Shown: in pieces, positions 34,180 through 43,523 of the stretch
Numbering within the stretch: position 1 is the stretch's first letter
Layout of the letters: each line of letters opens with the position of its first letter
Assembly (NCBI RefSeq): GCF_014202275.1
Contig: NZ_JACHGF010000001.1
Span: 620,001 to 684,000, forward strand
Length of the DNA: 64,000 nt
Reading direction: 5' to 3'
DNA from: Rhabdobacter roseus
Lineage (GTDB): Bacteria; Bacteroidota; Bacteroidia; Cytophagales; Spirosomataceae
Position numbers and translations under genes: made by a program
Notes under the pieces: model-generated
Databases searched by the model: none
The model's input: only the letters and a program-made list of their open reading frames with translations
Told to the model about the DNA's origin: nothing

Positions 34180-37100
34180 ATGAAAGCAAACGTTTCGGCT
34201 TTGATTCTCCGACAGGCCTTGGTGTTGGTCTTGCTGGTGGTGAGCCGGCAGGGCTACGCACAGCCGCGGGAGTTTAAGGTAACCCAGTACAACGAAGCCC
34301 AGGGGCTGGAGAGCCGCACCATTCGTTGTATGTTACAAGACAGCCGCGACTTGCTATGGCTAGGTACGGTGGAAGGGCTAAGCTGTTTTGATGGCTATAC
34401 GTTCAAGATGTTTCATAAAAAAGCGGGGGATAAAAACTCGCTTACTTCCAACTTCATCACGGCCCTGGCCGAAGACCACAACGGGCTGCTGTGGATTGGG
34501 TACCTGCAAGGAGGGGTCTCTTCCTACGACCCGGCCACGGGTACTTTCCGGAGCTATCTACTGCGTACTGAGCAAAACCGGCAGCTTCCGGCCCGGGAGA
34601 TTACGACACTCTTTGTGGATCAGGATAACGACCTCTGGATTGGCTTGCAGCGGGAAGGTTTATTACGGCTAAACCAAAAAACGGGCCAATGTACCTCGTA
34701 CAGCCTCGCACCTCCCGAGGCACCGGCAAATGACCCAAGCCGCCTGTACAACACGGTGTACGGGGCCGTCGAGACGGAGCCGGGGTACTTTTGGCTGGCA
34801 ACGGCCAATGGCCTCTACCAGTTTATCAAAAAAACAAGTACCCTGCGCCAGGTACCTTTTCCCAAAGCGCTACAAAAGGACGTGCGGGTCGATTTGTTCA
34901 CGTCCATCAAGCGCGAGGGAGACAACCTGTGGCTGGGTGCCTGGGCGGGCGGGCTGAGCCGCTACGGTATGGCTTCGGGCCGGTGGGATAACTACCTCCC
35001 CACGCCAAACAATAGTAAATCCACGACCAACATCATCAACGGGATGAGCTTCGAAGGCAAGGATACGGTGTGGGTAATCAGCGCGAGCGATGGCTTTGGG
35101 TATTTTCTTAAATCAAGCGCCTCGTTTCATTTTTTTGGAAAGAAAACCGACCTGGCCCCGAGGGATTATAGAGCCCTGATGCCCGACAAACAGGGTAACC
35201 TGTGGCTGGCTTACAACCAGGGACTTTTAAAAGTGCGAATGGAAAAAAAGAAATTCGTCTTTCATAAAGTACCCGTTTCGCGCTCCGACAACGGCGAGCA
35301 CTACCGCCTTTCTAAAATCTTCGAGAACGACCAGTACCTGCTCACGGGTACTGTGTACGCCGACGGGCTTCACCTGCTCGATAAACGAAGCGGCCAGAAG
35401 AAAATCCTGTCTTTCGAAGCCGATCTGGGAGAGCCTTTCCTACTGGTGGAGGATATTTTGCAGGATCGCCGCGGCACGATCTGGGTCCTGACCCGTGACT
35501 ACCTCTACCACCTGGACCAGCAGCGGCAGGTACTTGTGAAAATCCCGCAGCCTCCCTTGGCCGCTGGCCTCGCGGGGCCGTCAAACTTTTTTGAGCGTAT
35601 GCGCGAGGACATACACGGCCGGGTTTGGATTGTTACGGGAGCCAACGGCGTATTTTGTTATGATCCTACTACACAGCGCTACACCCACTATGCGTCGAGC
35701 CAGAAGGGGAAATTTTACCTTCCGATTTCTCACCTCCGGGCCATCACCCTCGACCAGCAAGGGCGCATTTGGATCGGCGGAAGCTACGGGTACCTGGCCT
35801 ATTTTGATGCCGCTACGGAGAAGTTTGTGACCCTCGCCGCCGACCAACTTGGAGAGGCGGCGGGTAGCCATGTGCTGGCTTTGCTCACCGACCGCGCCGG
35901 GAAAGTATGGGCAGGTACCTACGCGGGCTTGCTCTGCTACGAGGCCAACCGAAAGAGCCCGGCTTTTAAGTTTCTTTATACCTCAGAGAACGGCCTCCGG
36001 GGCGACATCACCGAAGAACTCTGCGAAGACGCTTCCGGCCGGATCTGGTGCATCACGATTGCGGCCCTTTGTGTCGTGAATCCGGCCAACCGCACGGTAG
36101 TCAGCTTTGGGGTCAATGACGGCATTGAGCATTCCAACGTAGGCGACCGCCTCACCCTTACGCCCCGCCTCACCATGAAGCTGTCGCTCAGCCAAGGGTA
36201 CTACGAGTTTGACCCCTCGTTTCTGGAGCGCCAGCTAACCCGCGTGCCGGTCAGGATTACGTCCATGCAGGTCAATGATCAGGAGCGGTACTTTATGAAC
36301 GAAGTACGCCGCCAAGAGCCCGTCAAGCTCGGAGCGGACGAAAACAGCCTTTCGTTTACGTTTGCCGCCCTTGATTACAACGAGCCCGAAAAGCAGCGAT
36401 ACCTCTACCAACTCGAAGGCTTTGACGAAAACTGGGTACCCGCCGGCCGCCGCCGGTACGCCAGCTACACCAACCTCCCCGGCGGGCACTACGTGTTTCG
36501 GGTCAAAGCCACCAGCGTGGACGAAGAATGGGGCCAGGCGGATACCTCGGTACCGTTGTACATCGCTACGGTTTTTTACCAGCTCTGGTGGTTCAGGGTA
36601 TTGGTGCTGGGGCTGTGTATGGGGGTAGTGTACCTGATTTACCGAACCCGCCTCCGGCAGGAAGAGCGGATCTACTCGCTGCAAAGCAAGGCGCAGTCGC
36701 TGGAAAAAGAAAAAGCACTGGTGATGTACGAAAGCCTGAAGCAGCAGCTGAACCCGCACTTTTTGTTCAATTCGCTGACGTCGCTGAACAGCCTGATCCG
36801 CATTGACCAAAAAACGGCGGGGGAGTTTCTGGAAAGTTTAAGCAAAACCTACCGCTACATTCTCAAAAGCCGCGACAACGACCTGGTACCTTTGGAAAAC
36901 GAAATCCAGTTTGCCCGCACGTACATCAAGCTCCAGAAGACACGCTTCGGGCGCGGCCTGCAAATTAACATAGCCATCAACGAAGAGTATAACCACTGGA
37001 AAGTGGCCCCGGTGATTTTACAAAACATGCTCGAAAACGCCATCAAGCACAACCGCGTGGACGAAGAAACGCCCCTGGTGGTAGATATTTTTACCGAAAA

Positions 37101-37266
37101 CGATCAGCTGGTGATCCGGAACAATCTACAGAAAAAAAACTTCGTGGAAACCAGCAACCGGCAGGGCCTGGCCAACCTGGAGTCGCTCTACCGGTACCTG
37201 TCGGAGCGGCCCCTCGAAATTTGTGAAGAAAAACATTATTTTACCGTAAAAGTACCCCTTATATGA
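34180..37266 (+). CDS. Two-component sensor with N-terminal beta-propeller, LytS-type histidine kinase
   Basis: 1028 residues. Signal peptide (about 1-27), then about eleven two-component-propeller repeats (30-680) with motifs such as LLWLGTVEGLSCFDGY, LLWIGYLQGGVSSYDP, RIWIGGSYGYLAYFD and KVWAGTYAGLLCYE. A Y_Y_Y domain (about 690-790) precedes one transmembrane helix (RVLVLGLCMGVVYLIY), a short coiled coil, and a His_kinase domain with LNPHFLFNSLTSLNSLIRID and a HATPase part (ILQNMLENAIKHNRV; RQGLANLESLYRYL). The sensor faces the periplasm. Unlike the fused HTCS of Bacteroides polysaccharide loci, the regulator is a separate gene, overlapping by 4 bases. No glycan-utilisation genes are nearby. 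Confidence 0.95.
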   Translation: MKANVSALILRQALVLVLLVVSRQGYAQPREFKVTQYNEAQGLESRTIRCMLQDSRDLLWLGTVEGLSCFDGYTFKMFHKKAGDKNSLTSNFITALAEDHNGLLWIGYLQGGVSSYDPATGTFRSYLLRTEQNRQLPAREITTLFVDQDNDLWIGLQREGLLRLNQKTGQCTSYSLAPPEAPANDPSRLYNTVYGAVETEPGYFWLATANGLYQFIKKTSTLRQVPFPKALQKDVRVDLFTSIKREGDNLWLGAWAGGLSRYGMASGRWDNYLPTPNNSKSTTNIINGMSFEGKDTVWVISASDGFGYFLKSSASFHFFGKKTDLAPRDYRALMPDKQGNLWLAYNQGLLKVRMEKKKFVFHKVPVSRSDNGEHYRLSKIFENDQYLLTGTVYADGLHLLDKRSGQKKILSFEADLGEPFLLVEDILQDRRGTIWVLTRDYLYHLDQQRQVLVKIPQPPLAAGLAGPSNFFERMREDIHGRVWIVTGANGVFCYDPTTQRYTHYASSQKGKFYLPISHLRAITLDQQGRIWIGGSYGYLAYFDAATEKFVTLAADQLGEAAGSHVLALLTDRAGKVWAGTYAGLLCYEANRKSPAFKFLYTSENGLRGDITEELCEDASGRIWCITIAALCVVNPANRTVVSFGVNDGIEHSNVGDRLTLTPRLTMKLSLSQGYYEFDPSFLERQLTRVPVRITSMQVNDQERYFMNEVRRQEPVKLGADENSLSFTFAALDYNEPEKQRYLYQLEGFDENWVPAGRRRYASYTNLPGGHYVFRVKATSVDEEWGQADTSVPLYIATVFYQLWWFRVLVLGLCMGVVYLIYRTRLRQEERIYSLQSKAQSLEKEKALVMYESLKQQLNPHFLFNSLTSLNSLIRIDQKTAGEFLESLSKTYRYILKSRDNDLVPLENEIQFARTYIKLQKTRFGRGLQINIAINEEYNHWKVAPVILQNMLENAIKHNRVDEETPLVVDIFTENDQLVIRNNLQKKNFVETSNRQGLANLESLYRYLSERPLEICEEKHYFTVKVPLI

Positions 37267-38036
37267 TCAAAGCGGTCATTATAGAAGACGAAAGCCTGGT
37301 GGCCCGGGAGCTCCAGAGTAAGATCTCGGCCGTGGCGGGCGATGTAGAAGTGCAGGCCCTGCTACCCAGCCTGAAAACCGCCCGCCGGTGGTTTATGCAA
37401 AACGCCGAGCCGGACCTGCTGTTTATGGATATTCAACTGGGCGACGGCGTGAGCTTCGAGCTGCTGGAGCACTTTCACCTGAGCTGCCCCATTATCTTCA
37501 CGACGGCCTACGACGAATACGCCATCCGGGCCTTTAAGGTGAACGGGATCGACTACCTGCTGAAGCCCATCGACGAAGGCGAGCTGGAGAAAGCCATCAG
37601 TAAGTGCCGGGCGCTGAGCGAGAAAAGTAAGCCCGCGCCGCCCGACCTCCAGGAGCTGCTACAGATGCTGGCCGGATCGGGTAGCCGGGAGCCGCTGTAC
37701 AAAGAAAAATTCATCGTCCATATTCGTCATCAGTGGGTACCGGTCAATACCGACGACATTGCTTGCTTCTTCAAGGACGCCATCCATTACTTATATACCT
37801 ACAAAGGAAACCGCTACGTGCTGGATTTCACCACCCTGGAAGACATCGAGGAGCTCCTGGACCCCCGGAAGTTTTTCCGAGCCAACCGGCAGTCCATCGT
37901 CAATATAGACGCCATCGAGACCGTGACCCTGCACGAAAACCAGAAACTAACCCTGCGTTTAAAGAAACCCCTGACGCTGGAAATTGACATTAGCCGCGAA
38001 AAAGCCCCCGGCTTCAAGCGGTGGTTCGACCGCTAA
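37263..38036 (+). CDS. LytTR response regulator, partner of the propeller kinase
   Basis: 257 residues. Receiver domain (about 1-120): acidic pair IIEDE at about 7-10, phospho-acceptor Asp in LLFMDIQLGDGVSFELLEHF, IIFTTAYDEYAIRAFKVNGI (Thr), and LLKPID (Lys). The C-terminal LytTR DNA-binding domain (about 145-250) has IACFFKDAIHYLYTYKGNRY and FFRANRQSIVNIDAIETVTL. ATG 37263 overlaps the kinase stop (ATGA). LytTR proteins bind paired direct repeats; I could not identify a target here. Confidence 0.95.
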   Translation: MIKAVIIEDESLVARELQSKISAVAGDVEVQALLPSLKTARRWFMQNAEPDLLFMDIQLGDGVSFELLEHFHLSCPIIFTTAYDEYAIRAFKVNGIDYLLKPIDEGELEKAISKCRALSEKSKPAPPDLQELLQMLAGSGSREPLYKEKFIVHIRHQWVPVNTDDIACFFKDAIHYLYTYKGNRYVLDFTTLEDIEELLDPRKFFRANRQSIVNIDAIETVTLHENQKLTLRLKKPLTLEIDISREKAPGFKRWFDR

Positions 38037-38324
38037 AAGACGCCCTGGCGGGCGGCAGCTCTCCTTTATATCTTCTAACCCAGGTACTTTCCCGGATCGC
38101 TCCTGCGCGCTTTTATGCGTGAATATAGGGAGCGGTTATACCTTTTTGTGCCGTTATTCGGTTATAGGTAGAAGAACTACCTTGCCAAGGTACTTGCGTG
38201 AGCACTGACAGTGGGGAAAGTACCAGCACCTTGGGGTACCTTAGGGCTCACCACGGCTACCAGGATGCCCTAGAAAGCATGGAAGTAAGTAGTTTTAGAA
38301 GCTCAGAGCCAAAGCCCGAAAAAA

Positions 38325-39266
38325 GTGACTTTTAACCCCGTCAAGCTGTTTTCTTTACTTGGTAAATCCCTGTCGGAACTCCAGCAGAACGACCCACTGC
38401 GCCTGGCCGGGGCCACGGCTTTCTTCACGACCTTTGCCTTGCCGGCCATCCTGCTTATTTTTATTCAGCTTTTCGGGTTGTTTATTAATCCGGATCAGCT
38501 AAGCGCCCAGCTCCTACAAGACCTAAAAGCCATTGTAGGAGAAGAAGGGGCCGATCAACTTCAATTCACCATCGAGAACCTCAAAAAGCTTAGCCTGGAC
38601 CAGGAGTGGTACTTTGCCCTGATCGGCTTTGGGTTTCTACTCATTGTGGCCACTACGCTCTTCCATATAGTACAAAGCTCGCTGGACGAGATCTGGAAAA
38701 TTAAAGTGCAGGCGCGCCCCGGCCTCAAGTTCAGGCTCAAACTTCGCGCCCGGTCGCTGGGGATCATTCTGCTGGCGGGCGTACTATTCCTGGTTGGCTT
38801 GCTGCTGGAAGGATTGAAAATAGCCCTGGGCGGGTACCTGATTCTCCTGTTTCCCACGTACAGCGCTTTGGTCCGAGATCTCTTTCACGAACTGTTTTTT
38901 ATTGTGATGGTGACGGTTTGGTTTAGTATCCTTTTCCGGTTTCTTACCTCGGCCCGTCCCAAGTGGAAGCTGGCTCTCCAGGGTGGTTTTTTTACCGGCA
39001 TCTTGTTTACGGGCGGGAAGCTGCTGCTGCGGTGGTTGTTGTCGCTGAGCAACGTAGCCACCATGTACGGCGCTGCGGGCTCCATTGTGCTCATTTTGCT
39101 GTTTGTATTTTATTCTTCGTTTATCTTTTACTACGGAGGCTCCTTTATAAAAGTACTGAGCGACACCTACGATAAACCCATTAGGCCGCTCAAAAAAGCA
39201 TTTACTTACGAAGTGCAGGAGCGGGAAGTGAAGCCCGGGAAAGAGACCCCCGGACAAAGTACCTGA
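38325..39266 (+). CDS. YihY/BrkB family membrane protein
   Basis: 313 residues, GTG start at 38325 (MTFNPVKLFSLL). Six hydrophobic segments with the family pattern: RLAGATAFFTTFALPAILLI at the first, LIVATTLFHIVQSSLDEIW, then LFRFLTSARPKWKLALQGG and TGILFTGGKLLLRWLLS, ending MYGAAGSIVLILLFVFYSSF and the charged C-terminal tail. Formerly called RNase BN or virulence factor BrkB; its transport role is unknown. The PBP gene follows after 119 bases. Confidence 0.92.
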   Translation: MTFNPVKLFSLLGKSLSELQQNDPLRLAGATAFFTTFALPAILLIFIQLFGLFINPDQLSAQLLQDLKAIVGEEGADQLQFTIENLKKLSLDQEWYFALIGFGFLLIVATTLFHIVQSSLDEIWKIKVQARPGLKFRLKLRARSLGIILLAGVLFLVGLLLEGLKIALGGYLILLFPTYSALVRDLFHELFFIVMVTVWFSILFRFLTSARPKWKLALQGGFFTGILFTGGKLLLRWLLSLSNVATMYGAAGSIVLILLFVFYSSFIFYYGGSFIKVLSDTYDKPIRPLKKAFTYEVQEREVKPGKETPGQST

Positions 39267-39385
39267 GCTAAGCCGCCCGGAGGCAGCGTCGGGAACAGCT
39301 TTTTTAGGACCAATAACGTTTTTATTCGACGAGTTGAACCCCAAGGATTTTGCAAAAAAATAACGAAGAATTACGCTCCGTTTTT

Positions 39386-41719
39386 ATGAAGAGCTACTGG
39401 AAAAACAAGCTTGATCAAATCAGAAATTATCTACGCCGGCAACGGCGGCCCCGGGGTTTTAAATTGGTACTGCTGGTGCTCGGAGGCTTAGCCGTACTGG
39501 GCCTGGGTTTGGGGCTGTTCTTTTTCTTTTCCGTTTCGATGGGTGTGTACGGGCGCAGCCCTTCCCGAAGCGAGCTAAAATCCAAGCGCAACGACACGGC
39601 CTCCGAAGTGTACTCGGCCGACAGCGTATTGCTGGCCCGGTACTACCTCTACGACCGCACCAATGTGTCTTACGCCGCCATTTCGCCCGTTACGATTCAG
39701 GCGCTCATCGCCACCGAAGACGTACGTTTCTACAAGCACCACGGCATCGACTCGCGCAGCCTGGCGCGGGTACTTATCAAAACCCTGCTGATGCAGAAAG
39801 AAAGCTCGGGTGGTGGAAGTACCCTTACCCAGCAGTTGGCCAAAAACCTCTACCCCCGGCGCAAGTACAAGTACCTCGAAATGCCCATCAACAAACTCCA
39901 GGAAATGATCATAGCCCGGCGGCTGGAGTCCGTCTACTCCAAGGAGGCCATCCTGGAGCTGTACCTGAATACGGTTTCCTTTGGCGGTACCATCTACGGC
40001 ATTGAAAGAGCTTCGCGTCATTTTTTTAACGTACCGGCTCACGCCATCAAGGCCGAGCAGGCGGCCGTGCTGGTCGGGATGCTCAAGGCCACCACGGCCT
40101 ACAACCCCGCCACCCATCCGGAGCGCTCGAAGCGGCGGCGCAACGTAGTGCTTAGCCAGATGGTGAAGTACGGGTACCTGGCCCCCGCGGCGGCCGACTC
40201 CCTGAAGGTGCTCCCGATCAAGCTCATGAAAGAAACCCGCACCCAGGAGGTACGACTAGCGCCCTACTTTACGGAGCAGCTGCGGGTAGAGCTGGCGACC
40301 TGGTGCCAGGAGCAAAAAAAGAGGAATGGCGACCCATACAACCTCTACACCGACGGCCTAAAGATCTACACCACCATCGACTCCAAAATGCAGCGGGAAG
40401 CCGAGCTGGCCATCCGGACCCGCATGGCGGCTCTTCAGAAACAGTTTGATGCGCACTGGAAAGGGCGTACGCCCTGGGGAACGGACAAAACCGTCATGGA
40501 TAACGCGCTGCGCGTTTCGGCCCGCTACAAACGTTTGAAAGCCCAGGGGAAATCCGACGAGGAGATCCGGGAGCTTTTTCGTAAGCCCGTCCCGATGGCA
40601 CTCTTCAGCTGGAATGGAGTTGTGAAACGAACCATGAGCCCGATGGATTCGCTGGCCTACTACCAGCGTTTCCTCAACACCGGGCTGGTCTCGATGGAGC
40701 CCGCTACGGGCTACGTGCGGGCCTGGGTAGGGGGCATCAACCACGGCCTCTTCAAGTACGACCACGTGTTGTCAAGGCGGCAGGTGGGCTCTACGTTTAA
40801 ACCCATCGTGTACGCCGCTGCCCTCCAGAAGGGCATCGATCCCTGTACTTACTTCGACAACAAGCTAACAACCTACCCGGAGTTTGAGGACTGGGCTCCG
40901 CAAAACGCTAGCAACCAGTACGGCGGCAAATACTCCATGAAAGGAGCCCTGGCGCAGTCGGTGAACACGGTTTCAGCGCAGATCATTTTAAAGACCGGCG
41001 TCGACCGGACCATCAGCCTGGCGCGGGAGCTGGGCATCGAGAGCGACCTGCCCAAGGTACCTTCCCTGGCGCTGGGGGTGGCTAACTTATCGTTGCTCGA
41101 GATGGTAGAAGCCTACACGGCCTTTGCCAACCAGGGGCGACATACCGAGCCGGTGTACGTCACGAGCATTATCGATCGCAACGACCGGGTGCTACGCCAG
41201 CATAAGCCACACCGCGACAAGCAGGTACTTAGGGAAGACAACGCCGCTATCATGCTCAAGCTGATGCAGGGCGTGGTAGAGGAGGGCAGCGGCGGACGGC
41301 TGCGCTCCCAATTTGGGTTGAAGCTCGACATAGCCGGTAAAACGGGTACTACCCAGCACCAGAGCGACGGCTGGTTTATCGGCATCGTGCCGGGGCTGGT
41401 GACGGGCGTTTGGGTAGGGGCCGAAAGCCCGCTGGTACGTTTTCGTACCCTGGAGCTGGGGCAGGGCTCCAACACCGCCCTGCCCATCTGGGGCGACTAT
41501 ACGGCCCGGCTCCAAAAAAGCAAGGTACTAAAGGTACAGCGGTTTGAGCCCTTGCCCCAGCATTTACAAAACCGCCTCGACTGTAGCTCCTACTTGCCCG
41601 AGGTGGAGCCCAATTTCATCGACCGGGTTTTTGAGGCGCTGTCGCTGCCCCGCACCAGTAAAGAAGAACGCCAGGAGCGGCGGCGGCGAAAAAGAGAACG
41701 GCGCAACCGAGGGCAGTAA
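39386..41719 (+). CDS. Class A penicillin-binding protein (PBP1A-type)
   Basis: 777 residues from ATG 39386; the frame opens at a TTG at 39350. One transmembrane anchor (about 32-58: LVLLVLGGLAVLGLGLGLFF). The GT51 glycosyltransferase (about 95-270) has the catalytic Glu in ALIATEDVRFYKHHGIDSRS, GGSTLTQQLAKNLYPRR and ELYLNTVSFGGTIYGIE. The transpeptidase (about 380-720) has the active serine in VGSTFKPIVYAAAL (SxxK), SVN in AQSVNTVSAQ and KTGTT. The C-terminal tail is very basic (EERQERRRRKRERRNR). It polymerises and cross-links peptidoglycan. Confidence 0.95.
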   Translation: MKSYWKNKLDQIRNYLRRQRRPRGFKLVLLVLGGLAVLGLGLGLFFFFSVSMGVYGRSPSRSELKSKRNDTASEVYSADSVLLARYYLYDRTNVSYAAISPVTIQALIATEDVRFYKHHGIDSRSLARVLIKTLLMQKESSGGGSTLTQQLAKNLYPRRKYKYLEMPINKLQEMIIARRLESVYSKEAILELYLNTVSFGGTIYGIERASRHFFNVPAHAIKAEQAAVLVGMLKATTAYNPATHPERSKRRRNVVLSQMVKYGYLAPAAADSLKVLPIKLMKETRTQEVRLAPYFTEQLRVELATWCQEQKKRNGDPYNLYTDGLKIYTTIDSKMQREAELAIRTRMAALQKQFDAHWKGRTPWGTDKTVMDNALRVSARYKRLKAQGKSDEEIRELFRKPVPMALFSWNGVVKRTMSPMDSLAYYQRFLNTGLVSMEPATGYVRAWVGGINHGLFKYDHVLSRRQVGSTFKPIVYAAALQKGIDPCTYFDNKLTTYPEFEDWAPQNASNQYGGKYSMKGALAQSVNTVSAQIILKTGVDRTISLARELGIESDLPKVPSLALGVANLSLLEMVEAYTAFANQGRHTEPVYVTSIIDRNDRVLRQHKPHRDKQVLREDNAAIMLKLMQGVVEEGSGGRLRSQFGLKLDIAGKTGTTQHQSDGWFIGIVPGLVTGVWVGAESPLVRFRTLELGQGSNTALPIWGDYTARLQKSKVLKVQRFEPLPQHLQNRLDCSSYLPEVEPNFIDRVFEALSLPRTSKEERQERRRRKRERRNRGQ

Positions 41720-41828
41720 GTAGCCGGGTACCTTTCGGCAGCAGCAGGGGCGTGGACAAAAAAGTGGAAACATTTCAAAAGTACCCTGGTTAGACCAAGT
41801 ACGACAACGCCCAAACCGTGAAGTAGGT

Positions 41829-42488
41829 ATGAAGGACCAGAGTAAGGAAATTGTCTTTCGAAACCGCCGGGAAGCCGGTCAGGAGCTCGGCCGCTTTCTG
41901 GCACCCAAGTACCAAAGTACCCACCCGCTGGTGCTGGGCGTACCGCGCGGCGGCGCGGAGGTGGCCTACTACGTTGCCCGGCGGCTGGGCGCTGATTTCG
42001 CGCTAATCGTCGCTAAAAAACTACCCTTTCCTGGGCACGAAGAGTACGGCTTTGGAGCCGTTGCCGAGGAAGGCGTGGTGTACGTATCGGAGCGGGGCCA
42101 GAAAACGCTCGACGCCCCCGTGATTCGGCGGATAATCCAGGAACAAACCGACGAAGTAGCGCGGCGCGTGCAGCAGTACCGCCAGGGAAGTCCGCTCCCC
42201 CGTATGAAAGATCGTACCGTACTGCTCGTGGACGACGGCATTGCTACGGGCGCTACGCTGGTGCCGCTGGTGGAGCTGTGCCAGCAAAAAGAGGCTGCTA
42301 AGGTAGTGGTGGCCGCGCCGGTGTCGGGCACTACCTATGACCGCGGCCTCCAGAAGGCCGACGCCCTGGAAGTACTGGTACAGCCCCGGCCTTTTTTCTC
42401 GGTGGGGCAGGCGTATGAAGATTTTGGTGAATTTACGGATGAACAGCTGGCCGCCCTGATGCGGCAGGCCGAAAGCGAAGCCCCCTAG
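41829..42488 (+). CDS. Phosphoribosyltransferase-family protein
   Basis: 219 residues. The PRPP-binding motif is VLLVDDGIATGATLVPLVEL (about 134-153); upstream VLGVPRGGAEVAYYVARRLG is the conserved loop II region of this stand-alone type, with KKLPFPGHEEYGFGAVAEEG between. Such proteins resemble ComF or archaeal-type PRTases and are often seen beside dienelactone hydrolase or stress genes; the base is unknown. About 110 bases downstream of the PBP gene. Confidence 0.87.
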   Translation: MKDQSKEIVFRNRREAGQELGRFLAPKYQSTHPLVLGVPRGGAEVAYYVARRLGADFALIVAKKLPFPGHEEYGFGAVAEEGVVYVSERGQKTLDAPVIRRIIQEQTDEVARRVQQYRQGSPLPRMKDRTVLLVDDGIATGATLVPLVELCQQKEAAKVVVAAPVSGTTYDRGLQKADALEVLVQPRPFFSVGQAYEDFGEFTDEQLAALMRQAESEAP

Positions 42489-42629
42489 GTACTTTTAACG
42501 CGCCGGGAACTGGGCTTGCTCGGGCCGGTAGGTTGTATCAAGTACCTGATAGGTTAGGATTTTTATTGTTGGAAAAATATAACTTCATAAAGTACCTTTT
42601 TAATCACTTCATTCTAAACTAAAAAAACC

Positions 42630-42872
42630 ATGGAAATAACGATCAAAGAACCCCGCAACGAAGCCGAACTAAGACTGACGGTTGAGCCCGAAGACTACAA
42701 CGGCGAAGCCGGTTGGCGCATCATTTATCCCGATAAAGATTCGTTTGTGATGGTGCAACGAGAAGGCGAATGGCTGGTAATGGACGAAGACTGGATCAAT
42801 CCCGAGCTGCTGGAGATCATCGGTAAAGCCCTGGCTACCAAAGACCGCTACACGTCGCTTTCGGGTAGTTGA
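42630..42872 (+). CDS. Small hypothetical acidic protein
   Basis: 80 residues, no signal peptide, Glu/Asp-rich (MEITIKEPRNEAELRLTVEP; QREGEWLVMDEDWINPELLE). Predicted alternation of beta strands with a closing helix. I do not recognise a family. It starts at ATG 42630; a GTAC motif lies in the leader (42591-42596). Confidence 0.55.
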   Translation: MEITIKEPRNEAELRLTVEPEDYNGEAGWRIIYPDKDSFVMVQREGEWLVMDEDWINPELLEIIGKALATKDRYTSLSGS

Positions 42873-43059
42873 GAAAGTACCCCCGGCGGCAATAAAGAAG
42901 AGCCATAGGTAGTTTTCTAGTAGGAGATTTTATTTTATACAGGAAACCGCGAGACAAAAAGAGTAGATTCTCTAATGTCCTGATTTTATTGTTTTTAGCG
43001 GAGCATTGTAAAAAATATTTGCTATTTTAGCTCCTGAAACTAACCTACTTAGTGATACT

Positions 43060-43521
43060 ATGGCTCTTTTCAAACTACAAATCAATGGCCGAAGCTACCA
43101 GGCCGACGTGGAGCCGGATACCCCGCTCTTGTGGGTACTGCGTGACCACCTGGGGCTGGTAGGGGCCAAGTACGGCTGCGGCATTGCGCAGTGCGGTGCC
43201 TGCATGGTACACCTCAACGACGAAGCGACGCCTTCCTGCGTGCTGCCGGTGTCGGCCATCGGTGCTTCTAAAGTGACCACCATCGAGGGACTTTCTGAAA
43301 AAGGCGACCACCCCGTGCAGCAAGCCTGGGACGAGGTGGACGTGGCGCAGTGTGGCTACTGCCAGGCGGGGCAAATCATGGCGGCGGCGGCTTTACTCAA
43401 GCGTAAACCCAAGCCAACCAACGAAGACATCGACGCGACCATGTCCCGAAACCTCTGCCGCTGTGGTACCTACCACCGGATCCGTGAAGCCGTGAAAGTA
43501 GCCTCCACTAAACTCAACTGA
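43060..43521 (+). CDS. 2Fe-2S subunit of a molybdenum hydroxylase (IorA type)
   Basis: 153 residues. The N-terminal plant-type ferredoxin cluster is bound by GCGIAQCGACMVHL and the Cys in TPSCVLPV; the C-terminal helical 2Fe-2S domain has AQCGYCQAGQIM and NLCRCGTYHRI. It moves electrons from the molybdopterin subunit encoded 2 bases downstream. Isoquinoline 1-oxidoreductase and aldehyde-oxidising relatives share this arrangement, without an FAD subunit. Confidence 0.93.
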   Translation: MALFKLQINGRSYQADVEPDTPLLWVLRDHLGLVGAKYGCGIAQCGACMVHLNDEATPSCVLPVSAIGASKVTTIEGLSEKGDHPVQQAWDEVDVAQCGYCQAGQIMAAAALLKRKPKPTNEDIDATMSRNLCRCGTYHRIREAVKVASTKLN

Positions 43522-43523
43522 CC

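Noticed and set aside
34180-38036. Hybrid two-component system (HTCS)
   Set aside because: The regulator is a separate gene with a LytTR output; there is a stop codon and a 4-base overlap between them.
38203-38213. CACTG-A-CAGTG inverted repeat next to a GTAC motif, with a partly similar sequence near 17004-17030
   Set aside because: The two stretches agree in only about 22 of 30 positions and the match is anchored on the common GTAC motif; too weak to call a repeat family.
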